NCBI RefSeq assembly: GCF_020171745.1
Contig: NZ_JAIVAH010000005.1
Location: 124,001 to 188,000, forward strand
DNA: 64,000 nt
Source: Prescottella equi
GTDB lineage: Bacteria > Actinomycetota > Actinomycetes > Mycobacteriales > Mycobacteriaceae
Direction: 5' to 3'
Made by a program: the position numbers and the translations under genes. The notes under the pieces are model-generated. The model saw only the letters and a program-made list of their open reading frames with translations, did not search any database and was not told the DNA's origin. Shown one piece after another: positions 9,207-18,087 of this stretch. The stretch's first letter is position 1; each line of letters opens with the position of its first letter.

Positions 9207-10277
9207 TTGAAAGCAATTGTCTTCGACGGCACCGACGTCAAGCTGGTTGACGGCATCACCGTCCGCGACCCCGGCCCCGGTGAAGTCCAGGTCCGCATCG
9301 TCGCGAGCGGCCTGTGCCAGAGCGACCTGAGTGTGATAAACGGAAAGATTCCCTTCCCGGTCCCGGTGATCCTCGGACACGAGGGTGCAGGAATCGTCGA
9401 GGCCGTCGGGCCGGGCGTCACCATGCCAGCAGTCGGCGACCACGTGGTGCTGTCAACGCTGGCGACATGCGGCCAGTGCGCTTCGTGCACTTCCGGACAT
9501 CCCACGATGTGCCGCGAGTCGTTCGGGAAGGCGACAACGCCTTTCGAGTTCGACGGCACCCCGATCCACAGCTTCGCGACGCTCTCGACCTTCAGCGAAC
9601 GAATCGTCGTCCAGGCCGGGCAGGCGGTGTCGATCCCGAAGGACATTCCGCTGTCGACCGCATGTCTGGTCGGCTGCGGAGTACTGACCGGCGCCGGAGC
9701 GGTGTTGAACCGGGCCCGAGTGAACCCCGGCGACTCGGTGGTCGTCATCGGCGCCGGCGGAATCGGCCTCAACGTCATTCAGGCTGCTCGAGTCGCGGGC
9801 GCGGCAACAATCATCGCTATCGACACCAACTCCGACAAGGCGCCGAAGACGCGTCTCTTCGGCGCCAGCCACTTCATCGACGCAACCGCGGGAGACACGG
9901 TCGCCGCTGTCCGTGAGCTCACCGACGGCGGGGCCCATCACGTCTTCGACTGTGTGGGTGGCGAAGCGATCACCAGCGCCGCGATGGAGATGCTCGACTG
10001 GGGTGGACAGCTGATCATGCTCGGTGTCGCCGGCCCGGAGGCCAAACTGTCGGTCCCGGCCTCCACCTTCTACATGGACCGCTCGGTGCTGGGCTGCCGC
10101 TACGGCTCGTCGCGGCCGGGCGCTGACATCCCCAAGTACCTCGACCTGTACCGGTCCGGCCGGCTCCTCCTCGACGAACTCGTCACCAAGACCTACGAAT
10201 TGGACGACTTCGAGTCCCTCATGGACGATGCCCGAAACGGAAAGCTCGACCGCGGAGTCCTGCTGATGCCGTCCTGA
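9207..10277 (+). CDS. Zinc-dependent alcohol dehydrogenase (MDR superfamily)
   Basis: 356-residue medium-chain alcohol dehydrogenase. Catalytic zinc ligands are visible as Cys in GLCQSD and His-Glu in GHEGAG. The structural zinc lobe is CGQCASCTSGHPTMC. The nucleotide-binding motif VIGAGGIG is followed by AIDTN, indicating NAD use. The TTG at 9207 is preceded by GAGG at 7-nt spacing and gives a protein beginning LKAIVFDG, the usual family start; an in-frame ATG 102 nt upstream would add an unrelated arginine-rich stretch. It is transcribed away from the Rieske operon and followed by a strong terminator. It likely oxidises an alcohol intermediate of the same pathway. Closeness to the class III/mycothiol-type dehydrogenases is possible but unproven. 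Confidence 0.88.
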   Translation: MKAIVFDGTDVKLVDGITVRDPGPGEVQVRIVASGLCQSDLSVINGKIPFPVPVILGHEGAGIVEAVGPGVTMPAVGDHVVLSTLATCGQCASCTSGHPTMCRESFGKATTPFEFDGTPIHSFATLSTFSERIVVQAGQAVSIPKDIPLSTACLVGCGVLTGAGAVLNRARVNPGDSVVVIGAGGIGLNVIQAARVAGAATIIAIDTNSDKAPKTRLFGASHFIDATAGDTVAAVRELTDGGAHHVFDCVGGEAITSAAMEMLDWGGQLIMLGVAGPEAKLSVPASTFYMDRSVLGCRYGSSRPGADIPKYLDLYRSGRLLLDELVTKTYELDDFESLMDDARNGKLDRGVLLMPS

Positions 10278-10302
10278 CATCAACCGTCCCAGTTCGCCGG
10301 TG

Positions 10303-10344
10303 AACACGCGGGAGAGAGCCCTCACGGGCCTTCCGCGTGTTTTT
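10303..10344 (+). terminator. Rho-independent terminator after the alcohol dehydrogenase
   Basis: AACACGCGG (10303-10311) pairs with CCGCGTGTT (10333-10341), with a further GCCC/GGGC pair inside, followed by a run of five T (10340-10344). It lies 25 nt after the dehydrogenase stop and also separates it from the convergent regulator gene. Confidence 0.85.
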
Positions 10345-10370
10345 CGGCTTCCCCGACCGCGTCGAGTCGC

Positions 10371-11399
10371 CTATCTGTTCGGCCGGGTCGCGTAAATGAG
10401 GACTTTGAGCATGTCGGTAACTTCCTGCCGGACATCTTCTCGGCTGCGATCCGGATTGTCGGCGAGCTCGGTGAGATACGGCTCGTAGAGATCCCACACC
10501 GCGCCGACGAGCGAGATCAGAGACGCCAGCACGTTCGAATCGAACTCGGCCCGCACTTGCGGCTCGACCGGGTTTTCCCACAGTGCGTCGATCTGTGAAC
10601 GATAGCCACGTGAACGGACTCCGCCGAGCAGGCGATCGGGTCGGGTTCCCTCGAAGATCGACCACGTCAGCATACGACCGAACTGGCCCGCGTCGATATC
10701 GGCGCCGAACGAGTTCTCGATCGCCGCATAGGCGTCGTCCTCCTCGGACAGACGCTCGCCGCCGTAGGTGACCAGCAACTCCATCACCGCCACCAACAGG
10801 TTTTCCTTGGTTCGATAGAACCGATAGATCAGGCCGTACGACACATCCGCCGCGGCGGCGATCTCCCGCAGCGTCACCTTCGCCGGACCCTTGCGCGAGA
10901 AGAGATCCGCGGCAGCGAGAAGGATCGCGTGTTGCGCGCCGGTCGACCCCGCACGAGACGGCGTCCACTCTGCGATCTCCTTCCCCGCGCGCTCGGGGCT
11001 GGACTCGGCGTCCGGTGCGGACCTCTCGTCGACGGGACCGGCGACGTACTCGCCCGCCAAACGGAGCGCATCCTCCTTGGAATCCTGACTCAGCAGCAGG
11101 TCGACCGGCGTCCGCCCGGAACCGTCGATTCTCGTAATCGACCACCGCGCGATGGCGTGCGGTTCGATGTCCTTGTCAAACGCCGCGAGGAACTCGGGGA
11201 CCTCCGAACGGACCCGGCCATTCTCCAAGTCGAACTGCCATACCGGGAAGATGGTCACTCCGTCGCCCGGATAGCCGAGCATCTTCCTGCTCTGAACACG
11301 CTTGTTGATCGCCTGACGACTGATATCCAGAAACTCGGCCACCTGCGGCGTGGTCCAGACGTCGGCGGCGGATGCAGCGAGCTCGCCAAGGTTTCCCAT
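10371..11399 (-). CDS. Composite regulator: N-terminal HTH, antitoxin-like segment, C-terminal TetR domain
   Basis: 342-residue protein with an architecture I do not recognise as standard. Residues about 14-58 look like a small HTH (TTPQVAEFLDISRQAINKR). Residues about 85-115 (ITRIDGSGRTPVDLLL then EDALRLAGEY) resemble the C-terminal toxin-binding segment of Xre/MbcA/ParS antitoxins. From about residue 150 there is a complete TetR module: helix-turn-helix TLREIAAAADVSYGLIYRFY plus a helical ligand domain. It lies inside the catabolic island, convergent with the alcohol dehydrogenase and divergent from the permease, and the shared motif at 11665-11680 lies just upstream. It is therefore the likely pathway regulator. 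No clear ribosome site precedes ATG 11399 or the upstream TTG 11408; an AT-rich stretch ending about 10 nt before suggests a nearly leaderless mRNA. Confidence 0.75.
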   Translation of the reverse strand: MGNLGELAASAADVWTTPQVAEFLDISRQAINKRVQSRKMLGYPGDGVTIFPVWQFDLENGRVRSEVPEFLAAFDKDIEPHAIARWSITRIDGSGRTPVDLLLSQDSKEDALRLAGEYVAGPVDERSAPDAESSPERAGKEIAEWTPSRAGSTGAQHAILLAAADLFSRKGPAKVTLREIAAAADVSYGLIYRFYRTKENLLVAVMELLVTYGGERLSEEDDAYAAIENSFGADIDAGQFGRMLTWSIFEGTRPDRLLGGVRSRGYRSQIDALWENPVEPQVRAEFDSNVLASLISLVGAVWDLYEPYLTELADNPDRSREDVRQEVTDMLKVLIYATRPNR

Positions 11400-12093
11400 A
11401 CGGCGCAAACATTATCATGCTCAGGGGCAAAGCGATTCGCGGTCAGCGTCGGCAGGCGGGCGGTTGGCACCTACCGTGGAAGAACGAATTGTTCCGGCCT
11501 CACCTCAGGTTCCTGTCGGAGCTTCTGGTCGTCACCACTTCAGCGTGGAACCGCTCGGAGCCGTCGTCACGGACGTGTTCGTGCCAGGGGTGCCGCCGAG
11601 GCCGTCCGGCACCGCGCAAACCGGAGGACGGTGACACCCACTCGCGCCTGTTGACGCACCCATGGCCACTGGCTACAGTGACGGGGGTCACCGCGCTTCG
11701 GTCGGTGGCCCGTGGGCATGAGCTCGATTCAGTCACCCACAAACCCGGACGAGCTCTCGCGGCGACGCCGCTCTGCACGTTCGCTGCAAACCGTGAAACT
11801 ACTTGCCGTACATCAGATCCTGACTCTCTTCCGCAATCGGCGCGCCCGAGTCGGTGGAGACGAATGAAGCCTCGCCGGCGGCGGCATCGACGACCCTCCG
11901 CGGGTGGGCCCAGCAAAGAAGACTGGAAATGATGGTCATCGGCGTTGGAGGCGCTCGTCCGGCGCGCAGGAGTCGGCCCCGACCGTAACGAAGGGCACCG
12001 ACCACGCAACCTCGCGAATGGGATGCGGCTGCTCGAATGCAGGATCGAACTTTCCCTGGTCATCACACGAACGTCACGTCGAACAGGATCAAA
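11400..12093. other. 694-bp intergenic region between regulator and permease
   Basis: No coding sequence with a plausible ribosome site or protein-like composition was found; frames here are short and arginine-rich. The notable content is the operator-like 16-mer at 11665-11680. The length leaves room for a promoter and leader for the permease operon. Confidence 0.55.
11665..11680 (+). promoter_or_regulatory. Second copy of the shared operator-like motif
   Basis: GCCACTGGCTACAGTG is identical to the minus strand of 8890-8905. The full inverted repeat is imperfect here, because the left arm reads ATGGCC instead of GTAGCC. It sits between the regulator (starting at 11399, leftward) and the permease (starting at 12094, rightward). 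Confidence 0.5.
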
Positions 12094-13470
12094 ATGAGCT
12101 CATCTGAGAACACGCCATCACACGGCCTGGTTCGCAGGGCGTCGATGGCCGGCTTCTTCGGAACCGCCGTCGAAGCCTACGACTTCATGGTTTTCACCTT
12201 TCTCATCGCGTACCTGTCTCCCAAGTTCTTTCCCAGCGACGACCCTACGACCGGGATACTGAGCTCGCTCGCGGTCCTCGGCACCGGATTCCTCGCACGC
12301 CCGATCGGAGGCATCGTCTTCGGACGAATCGGGGACCGCTACGGTCGACGCTTCGCACTGATCCTCACTATCTCAGGCATGGGTGGCGCCACCATCCTGA
12401 TGGGGCTGTTGCCGACGCACTCCGCCGTCGGAATTCTGGCTCCTGTCCTGCTCGTTCTCACGCGTCTGCTGCAGGGATTCTTCGCTGGCGGGGAACAGAT
12501 GGGTTCGGCCACGTTCGTCACCGAACATGCGTCTACCAAGAACTACGGCTTCCTCAGCGCGATGACTCCGTCGGGATTCGCGTTCGGCGCCGCAGTCGCG
12601 CCGCTGGTCGTCGCCGTCACCACCTCCCTGTCGTCCGAGGACGCAATGGCCAGCTGGGGCTGGCGCATTCCCCTCCTCATGTCTCTGCCGCTCATGATGT
12701 ACGTACTGCATCTGCGAACGCGGCTCGAGGAATCGCCTGAGTTCGAAAAGCTCGCCGGTAAGCACGAGGTCCAGTCCGCCCCGTTACGTTTGGTCGTCAA
12801 GCGGTATCCCGGGACGCTTTCGCGTGTGATCGCAATCAGCACATCGGTTCTCGCGATCGGCTACGTGATTCCTGCGTACATGCCGCTGTTCCTGCATCAG
12901 GAGGTCGGGATTCCCACCGGCACCACCGCTTGGCTGGCCACCGCCGGATCGACCTTCGCCATCGTCTTGGGATTCGCGGCCGGATTCATGATCGATCGGA
13001 ACGGCCGGAGGAAGACCATGATGCTGGCGTTGGGCATCATCCTGGTGACCATGTTCCCGATCATGTACGTCATCAAGGCGACGGGCGGGAACCTGATCGT
13101 CACCGCGCTTGGTCACATGCTCCTCGTCGGCCTGGCTGGAGCCTCTGCTGTGCCCGTGTACGCGACACTCACGTCGGCCTTCCCTGCCGCGGTTCGCTAC
13201 ACCGGCGCTGCGATCGGATTCGGTCTCGGTTCGGCGCTCGGTGGCGGACTCGGGCCTTACCTGGCAGGAAAGCTCACCGCGGCGACAGGGAACCCCTATG
13301 CCGCCTCCATCGTCGTCGGCGGCGCGGCTCTGTTGGGCATGGTGGTGATTGCCACCATGCCCAACAGCAACAGCAGTGCTGCGCCCGCAAGAACGCTCAT
13401 GACAGGCGACTGCGAGCCCGACAAGACGGATTCGGCAGGAGAGTCCCCGCTGCCTTCGAAGCCGGTGTGA
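12094..13470 (+). CDS. MFS transporter, metabolite:H+ symporter (MHS) subfamily
   Basis: 458-residue integral membrane protein with twelve predicted hydrophobic segments, likely importing the pathway substrate with protons. The loop 2-3 signature GRIGDRYGRR and the MHS-type stretch RLLQGFFAGGEQMGSATF are clear; relatives include shikimate, alpha-ketoglutarate and proline/betaine symporters. The start is the ATG at 12094 with a weak AGGA upstream; an earlier in-frame ATG at 12037 would add 19 non-membrane residues. It heads a rightward set with an SDR and an Old Yellow Enzyme. MHS carriers usually move carboxylates or zwitterions, so the substrate may carry an acid group. Confidence 0.88.
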   Translation: MSSSENTPSHGLVRRASMAGFFGTAVEAYDFMVFTFLIAYLSPKFFPSDDPTTGILSSLAVLGTGFLARPIGGIVFGRIGDRYGRRFALILTISGMGGATILMGLLPTHSAVGILAPVLLVLTRLLQGFFAGGEQMGSATFVTEHASTKNYGFLSAMTPSGFAFGAAVAPLVVAVTTSLSSEDAMASWGWRIPLLMSLPLMMYVLHLRTRLEESPEFEKLAGKHEVQSAPLRLVVKRYPGTLSRVIAISTSVLAIGYVIPAYMPLFLHQEVGIPTGTTAWLATAGSTFAIVLGFAAGFMIDRNGRRKTMMLALGIILVTMFPIMYVIKATGGNLIVTALGHMLLVGLAGASAVPVYATLTSAFPAAVRYTGAAIGFGLGSALGGGLGPYLAGKLTAATGNPYAASIVVGGAALLGMVVIATMPNSNSSAAPARTLMTGDCEPDKTDSAGESPLPSKPV

Positions 13471-13580
13471 CATTCACTGTTCGTGGCCCGTATCTGTCAA
13501 GCCCGCGCCGTCATGGACATCGGCATCCGGATCAGCCGGCCGGCCCCGGAAGCCGCACCCCGCCCCAGATCGGAGTACGT

Positions 13581-14399
13581 ATGACTCAGGACCCTGCCAT
13601 GTCTGTCGACCGCTCCGACGGTGACCGGATCGTCGATTACCGCAACCGGTTCGACCTGTCGCAACGCCGATTCCTCGTACTCGGTGGCGGACAGGGAATG
13701 GGGCGGCAGACTTCTCATGCGCTCACTCAACTCGGCGCCTCCGTGATCGTCGTCGACGTCGATCGGAACCGCGCCGCCCAGGTGTGCGAAGAGATCGGTG
13801 CGGCGGCCACTGCCCTCCAGGTCGATGCCACCGACGACGCCGGCATGGCCGCGTTGGCCGAGCGTACGGGCGTGCTCGACGGCGTCGTCGATGTCATCGG
13901 CATGGCACGCTATGGTCCGCTGCTCGAGATCACCGACGACGACTGGCTTTGGGAGGAGGGCATCGTCCTGCGCCACGCGGTCCTCGCGCTTCGGCACTTC
14001 GGCACTCCGCTGCGTATCCGCGGCGACGGCTCCATCACCTTCGTCTCATCGGTGTCCGGAATCGGCAGCGCCCCGGTACACGCCGCCTACGGCGCGTACA
14101 AGGCGGCACTCGGGTCGTTGGTCCGCTCGGCGGCCATCGAGCTGGGCCCTTCCGGTATCCGTGTCAATGCGGTGGCTCCCGGATTCGTTCTAACGCCGCG
14201 GATCTCGACGATCCTCGACGCCGATGCGCTCGAGAACACCCGCACCCAGATACCGCTTCAACGGGTGACGATGCCCTCCGACGTCGCGAGCGCGCTCGCC
14301 TTCCTGGTGAGCGACCACGCCCGAACCATCACCGGACAGGTCATGGTCGTCGACGGCGGAGCCACCAACAAGTACCCGTACGACATGTCGGGCTTCTGA
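13581..14399 (+). CDS. SDR-family oxidoreductase
   Basis: 272-residue short-chain dehydrogenase. It has the cofactor motif GGGQGMG, an acidic residue at VVDVD (NAD-type), the catalytic Ser in FVSSVSG and YxxxK as YGAYK, followed by the usual APGFVLTPR and VDGG segments. ATG 13581 has GGAG 5 nt upstream; a second ATG at 13599 is possible. It lies 110 bp after the permease and 121 bp before the Old Yellow Enzyme. An alcohol dehydrogenase beside an ene-reductase and a Baeyer-Villiger enzyme recalls carveol-type terpenoid degradation in Rhodococcus, which is an analogy and not proof of substrate. Confidence 0.88.
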   Translation: MTQDPAMSVDRSDGDRIVDYRNRFDLSQRRFLVLGGGQGMGRQTSHALTQLGASVIVVDVDRNRAAQVCEEIGAAATALQVDATDDAGMAALAERTGVLDGVVDVIGMARYGPLLEITDDDWLWEEGIVLRHAVLALRHFGTPLRIRGDGSITFVSSVSGIGSAPVHAAYGAYKAALGSLVRSAAIELGPSGIRVNAVAPGFVLTPRISTILDADALENTRTQIPLQRVTMPSDVASALAFLVSDHARTITGQVMVVDGGATNKYPYDMSGF

Positions 14400-14520
14400 G
14401 TCCGCCCACACCGCCGAAGGTTACGCACTCGGACGCCTGCCGCGCCCGATCCGGGGCCCGTCGAGATCGAGAACCGGTGCCCCACTCGTCTGTGAACCAC
14501 TTTTCAGAAGGAGACTGTGA

Positions 14521-15624
14521 ATGACTCGGCTATTCGATCAATACCGGCTCGGCGACATCGTACTGGGGAACCGCGTAGTGATGGCCCCCATGACGCGCGC
14601 TCGCAGCGCCGACACCATTGCCGGCGCACATACTGCTGAGTACTACCGCCAGCGCGCAACCGCAGGGTTGATCGTCACCGAAGGCACGCCGATCTCCCCC
14701 GAAGGGCAAGGCTATGCGCTTGTTCCGGGAATCTGGTCCGGGGAACAGGTTGCCGGCTGGCGAACGGTGACCGACGCCGTCCACAAGGAAGGCGGCCGAA
14801 TCTTCGCCCAACTGTGGCATGTCGGCAGACTGTCCCACACGTCGCTTCAGCCTGATCGGCAGCGACCCGTGAGTGCCGGAGCCGTAACTGCCCGCGAGTG
14901 CAAGACGTTCGCGTTCGTCGACGACGACACCATCGGTTTCGTGGACGTGAGCACGCCCCGGCCGTTGTCGACGGAAGAAGTGGACAGGGTGGTTCGTGAC
15001 TTCGTCCGCGCCGCGAACAACGCGAAGGGCGCCGCTTTCGACGGTGTCGAATTGCACGGCGCCAACGGGTACCTCTTCGAGCAGTTCCTCAACCCTTCGG
15101 CCAACACGAGAACCGATCGCTACGGTGGTTCCGTTCGGAAGCGTGCTCGGTTCCTCCTCGAGACGGTCGATCGGGTGAGTGAGGCGATCGGGTCCACCCG
15201 CGTCGGGATAAGGCTTTCCCCGTTCAGCGAGCTGTTCGACATGCCTTCATACTCCGAAACCGCCGAGACCTACCTGTATCTGGCGTCCGAACTGTCCCGC
15301 CGGAACCTCGCCTACCTGCATCTCGCCGATCAGCGTCCGGCCGGCGGACGCACCGTCGGAATTGATTTTCTCACCGAGTTCCGAGCTGAGTACCCGGGAA
15401 CGATCATCCTCGCGGGCGGCATGACACAAGAACTGGCAGAGGACTTGATGGAGAAGAACCTGATCGATCTCAGCGCGTTCGGGCAGCCGTTCATCGCCAA
15501 TCCCGATCTCGTCGAGCGCATGCAGAACGGGTGGCCCCTGACGGAGCCCGATCCGGACTCGTACTACGGCGGTGGGGTCGAGGGCTATCTCGACTACCCG
15601 AGATTCGCCCCAACGACCGTGTGA
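14521..15624 (+). CDS. Old Yellow Enzyme family FMN ene-reductase
   Basis: 367-residue TIM-barrel flavoenzyme expected to reduce the C=C bond of an alpha,beta-unsaturated ketone with NAD(P)H. Diagnostic segments are MAPMTRARS near the N-terminus, QLWHVGRLSH, and the active-site strand ELHGANGYLFEQFLNP with the His/Asn pair that binds the carbonyl, followed by RTDRYGGS. The length fits classical OYEs of the NemA/OPR type. AAGGAG precedes the ATG with good spacing. In context it would convert an enone made by the SDR into the saturated ketone that is the natural Baeyer-Villiger substrate. Confidence 0.92.
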   Translation: MTRLFDQYRLGDIVLGNRVVMAPMTRARSADTIAGAHTAEYYRQRATAGLIVTEGTPISPEGQGYALVPGIWSGEQVAGWRTVTDAVHKEGGRIFAQLWHVGRLSHTSLQPDRQRPVSAGAVTARECKTFAFVDDDTIGFVDVSTPRPLSTEEVDRVVRDFVRAANNAKGAAFDGVELHGANGYLFEQFLNPSANTRTDRYGGSVRKRARFLLETVDRVSEAIGSTRVGIRLSPFSELFDMPSYSETAETYLYLASELSRRNLAYLHLADQRPAGGRTVGIDFLTEFRAEYPGTIILAGGMTQELAEDLMEKNLIDLSAFGQPFIANPDLVERMQNGWPLTEPDPDSYYGGGVEGYLDYPRFAPTTV

Positions 15625-15843
15625 CCCTCGATTCCGAACGTGCATTCGGCACCGGTGTCGACTCGGCCGACGGGGCGAGTACCGAGATGCAGCCCGTCGA
15701 GATGCGGCAGACACTCGCCGAATGTGCTGCGACCCTGGGCCGGGTCCTCCGGAATGCACTGCATGACAACGCTTGCGAACCCGTGGACATCGCCCGGACG
15801 GGGCGATCGATGATGATCAAGATCACTCACTACTGGAGGTTGA

Positions 15844-16380
15844 ATGTCTGAACTGCCGATCCCGGACTACGATCCGGCCACACTCGTCCGATCCATCGCG
15901 GTCGAGATCGAGGCGCCTGCGGCCCTCGTGTGGCAGGTTCTCACGGACCTCGACAACTATCCGGTCTGGAACCCCCTGTGTGTAGCGGTGAACTCGACGC
16001 TGGAAATCGGTGCGCCCGTGGAGATGACGCTGGCCGACTACACCGGCGGCGGCGGAACCTATCCATACACGGAGTACGTGTGTGCCGTCGTGCCGGAGCG
16101 TCTGCTGTCGTGGGAGCTCATACCGACCCCGGACTGCCGCGATGCCGCCCGACGCGACCAGATCATCGAGCACCTCGCGGAGGATCGTTGTCGCTACTAC
16201 TCCACGGACGCCTTCCTCGGTGAGGTTGCGCACCAGATCATGGCAGAAAGCGGCGAGTGGGTGAAGCGTGCCTTCGACGAGACGGCCATGGCGCTGAAGG
16301 AACGATGCGAGAGCCTCCATCGCGATACGTTCCTCTCCAACGAGGTTCCTTCAGCCGAGTTCGGCAATATCGTCGGATGA
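15844..16380 (+). CDS. SRPBCC (START/polyketide-cyclase fold) protein
   Basis: 178-residue protein of the SRPBCC superfamily, recognised from the N-terminal beta strand and helices typical of the fold (IEAPAALVWQVLTDLDNYPVWNP). These proteins bind hydrophobic ligands in a deep pocket; some are cyclases or hydratases and many are uncharacterised. GGAGG precedes the ATG at 15844. It follows the Old Yellow Enzyme after 219 bp in which I see no gene, and a strong hairpin follows it. A role in binding or processing a hydrophobic pathway intermediate is inference only. Confidence 0.8.
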   Translation: MSELPIPDYDPATLVRSIAVEIEAPAALVWQVLTDLDNYPVWNPLCVAVNSTLEIGAPVEMTLADYTGGGGTYPYTEYVCAVVPERLLSWELIPTPDCRDAARRDQIIEHLAEDRCRYYSTDAFLGEVAHQIMAESGEWVKRAFDETAMALKERCESLHRDTFLSNEVPSAEFGNIVG

Positions 16381-16459
16381 CAGACGCGTGACGGCCGAGG
16401 ATGTCACTACTACCGGCATTCGCCTACCTGACGCTTCGAGTGTTTGGTCGTGAAACGGG

Positions 16460-16500
16460 AGTGCCCCGGTCGCCCAGGCCTTCTGGGCGACCAGGGCACT
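16460..16500 (+). terminator. Strong hairpin closing the catabolic island
   Basis: An 18-bp stem (16460-16477 with 16483-16500, one mismatch) encloses a 5-nt loop, about 80 nt after the SRPBCC stop. No U tract follows, but the stability is high and the location fits termination of the permease-to-SRPBCC transcript. Confidence 0.7.
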
Positions 16501-17125
16501 TGCCGATGCAGGTCGATCGTTACTGATCTCGGGTGCGCGGAAACGAACTACGTCAGGCCTTCCAGCACGGACGTGGCCAGCTCATCACGCAGTCAGCGAA
16601 TTCACCATCGTCGCCAGCCGGAACCGCCGCTGAATGGATACTGGTCACGGATGACGAACGTCGAGGACGCCTGGATCGACGCACGGCATACTCTCATTGC
16701 CGGTCACTTTCGAAGTCAAGACTGTTGACGCTCATCAGGTTACACATAGGCGGCCGCACTTCCTGCGACAGAGCTGGATTCGAGGCCTCGACTGCGAGTT
16801 CTTCGATCTGGCGTTGTCGTTGGCCAGGCCGTACGCACCCTCCGGCAAAGCTGCTGACCGTCACGACCGGATCCACCTCGGGGCTGAAGTGGGAGACCAT
16901 CGAATGAAATTGATTCCAGCCGCCGACAAGACGGGTGCCCGTCGCAGGCCGGGAAAAGACCCCTCGGAGAAGAGGGACGAACGAATCCAACGCCATCGTC
17001 TGATAGTCCGGGTCGAACGAAACCCGATCCCACGATCCGCAGCAATGTTCCGTCGCGTCAAAGTAGGGGCTATTGCGATGGCGCTCGAGCGCGTTGGGAT
17101 CCAACCCAATCCGGGAACCGTCGGA
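16501..17125. other. Gene-poor stretch with a possible decayed coding region
   Basis: About 625 bp without a confidently called gene. On the minus strand, 16694-17104 is open for 136 codons from a TTG, starting 22 nt beyond the 5-alpha-reductase-like gene in the same direction. By eye its third codon positions are GC-rich (near 70 percent), and it reads protein-like at first (SPYFDATEHCCGSWDRVSF). It matches nothing I recognise and lacks a clear ribosome site. A relic or an unknown small gene are both possible. Confidence 0.3.
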
Positions 17126-17917
17126 TCAGACCAGGCCCGGGACCAGCGCCTTGCGATCGCTCGGGTACTCGACGAACTTGTCCCGGTACCACTTGTGCGT
17201 GGCGATCGCGCGCGGGATCAGGTTGCCGGCCGTGATGAGGAAGATGACGACACCCGCAAGCGACCAGGTCAACAGTGCGAAGCCCGCCCACGCGATCAAC
17301 TCACCGAGATAGGCAGGGCTGGAGACGAATCGGAATCCACCGCCCATCGGGATGCGGTATTCGGTCGCGCCGGGGTTGGCCTTGTCCCGTAGGTTGCGGA
17401 CGATCGATTCGGAGTTGACCAGCAGCGCGAAGCCGCACAGGTAGACCGCCAGACCGATCAGGAACCTCGGGTCGGTGAGCCACGCGGTGTCGTACTGGTT
17501 CATGTAGTCGTGGCTGAAGAACGCGCCGTTGAGGTAGCCGTGCATAGACGTCACGATCACGCCCATCGCGATCACCGACACGTTGAACGTGCTGCGCTTG
17601 CCCGGGACCTGACGGATCGACAGCGGGAAGAACCAGCCGCGATTCGCGTAGTGCAGCAGCCACACCGCGGCGAGAACCAGCGACGTGGGCTCGAACCGAT
17701 TGGGGCCGGTCAGGTAGAACACCGCGAAGACGACGGTCGCGGGGATCTCCATGAGCCACCACCCAAGCTTCGGGTTCAGGTTGAATCCGAGGTTGGTGGA
17801 CGAGAAGCGGCCGTACGAACTCTGGGCGAAGAACCCGCCGACGATCACGAAGGCCGCGAAGGCGAACGCGCAGGTCAGGACGGTGTCATAAACGGTATTT
17901 CCGGTGTACCAGTGCAT
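17126..17917 (-). CDS. Steroid 5-alpha-reductase/DUF1295-type membrane protein
   Basis: 263-residue polytopic membrane protein with about six hydrophobic segments. Its C-terminus matches the 3-oxo-5-alpha-steroid 4-dehydrogenase signature: SSPAYLGELIAWAGFALLTW, then HKWYRDKFVEYPSDRKALVPG. Family members reduce steroid delta-4 bonds or other polyprenoid/fatty enoyl substrates with NADPH. ATG 17917 is preceded by AAGGA at 6-nt spacing; upstream residues in the same frame are not membrane-like. It is monocistronic or leads the doubtful frame at 16694-17104. With the neighbouring CYP144-like P450 and KstD-like flavoprotein it hints at sterol or terpenoid chemistry, but the substrate is unproven. 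Confidence 0.85.
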   Translation of the reverse strand: MHWYTGNTVYDTVLTCAFAFAAFVIVGGFFAQSSYGRFSSTNLGFNLNPKLGWWLMEIPATVVFAVFYLTGPNRFEPTSLVLAAVWLLHYANRGWFFPLSIRQVPGKRSTFNVSVIAMGVIVTSMHGYLNGAFFSHDYMNQYDTAWLTDPRFLIGLAVYLCGFALLVNSESIVRNLRDKANPGATEYRIPMGGGFRFVSSPAYLGELIAWAGFALLTWSLAGVVIFLITAGNLIPRAIATHKWYRDKFVEYPSDRKALVPGLV

Positions 17918-18087
17918 CGAATTCCTTCGGTGAGCGTGGCCGGCACAGCACCCGTCACTCGGCCACACCCGCCACGAACCAGTAGCAAACTGGAACATGT
18001 TCTACCACGCGGAAGAACCGGAGGTCGACACCATTCTGGACATGAGTCCATATTTGCCGATCTTGACCGAGACAGAAGGCTCGACGA

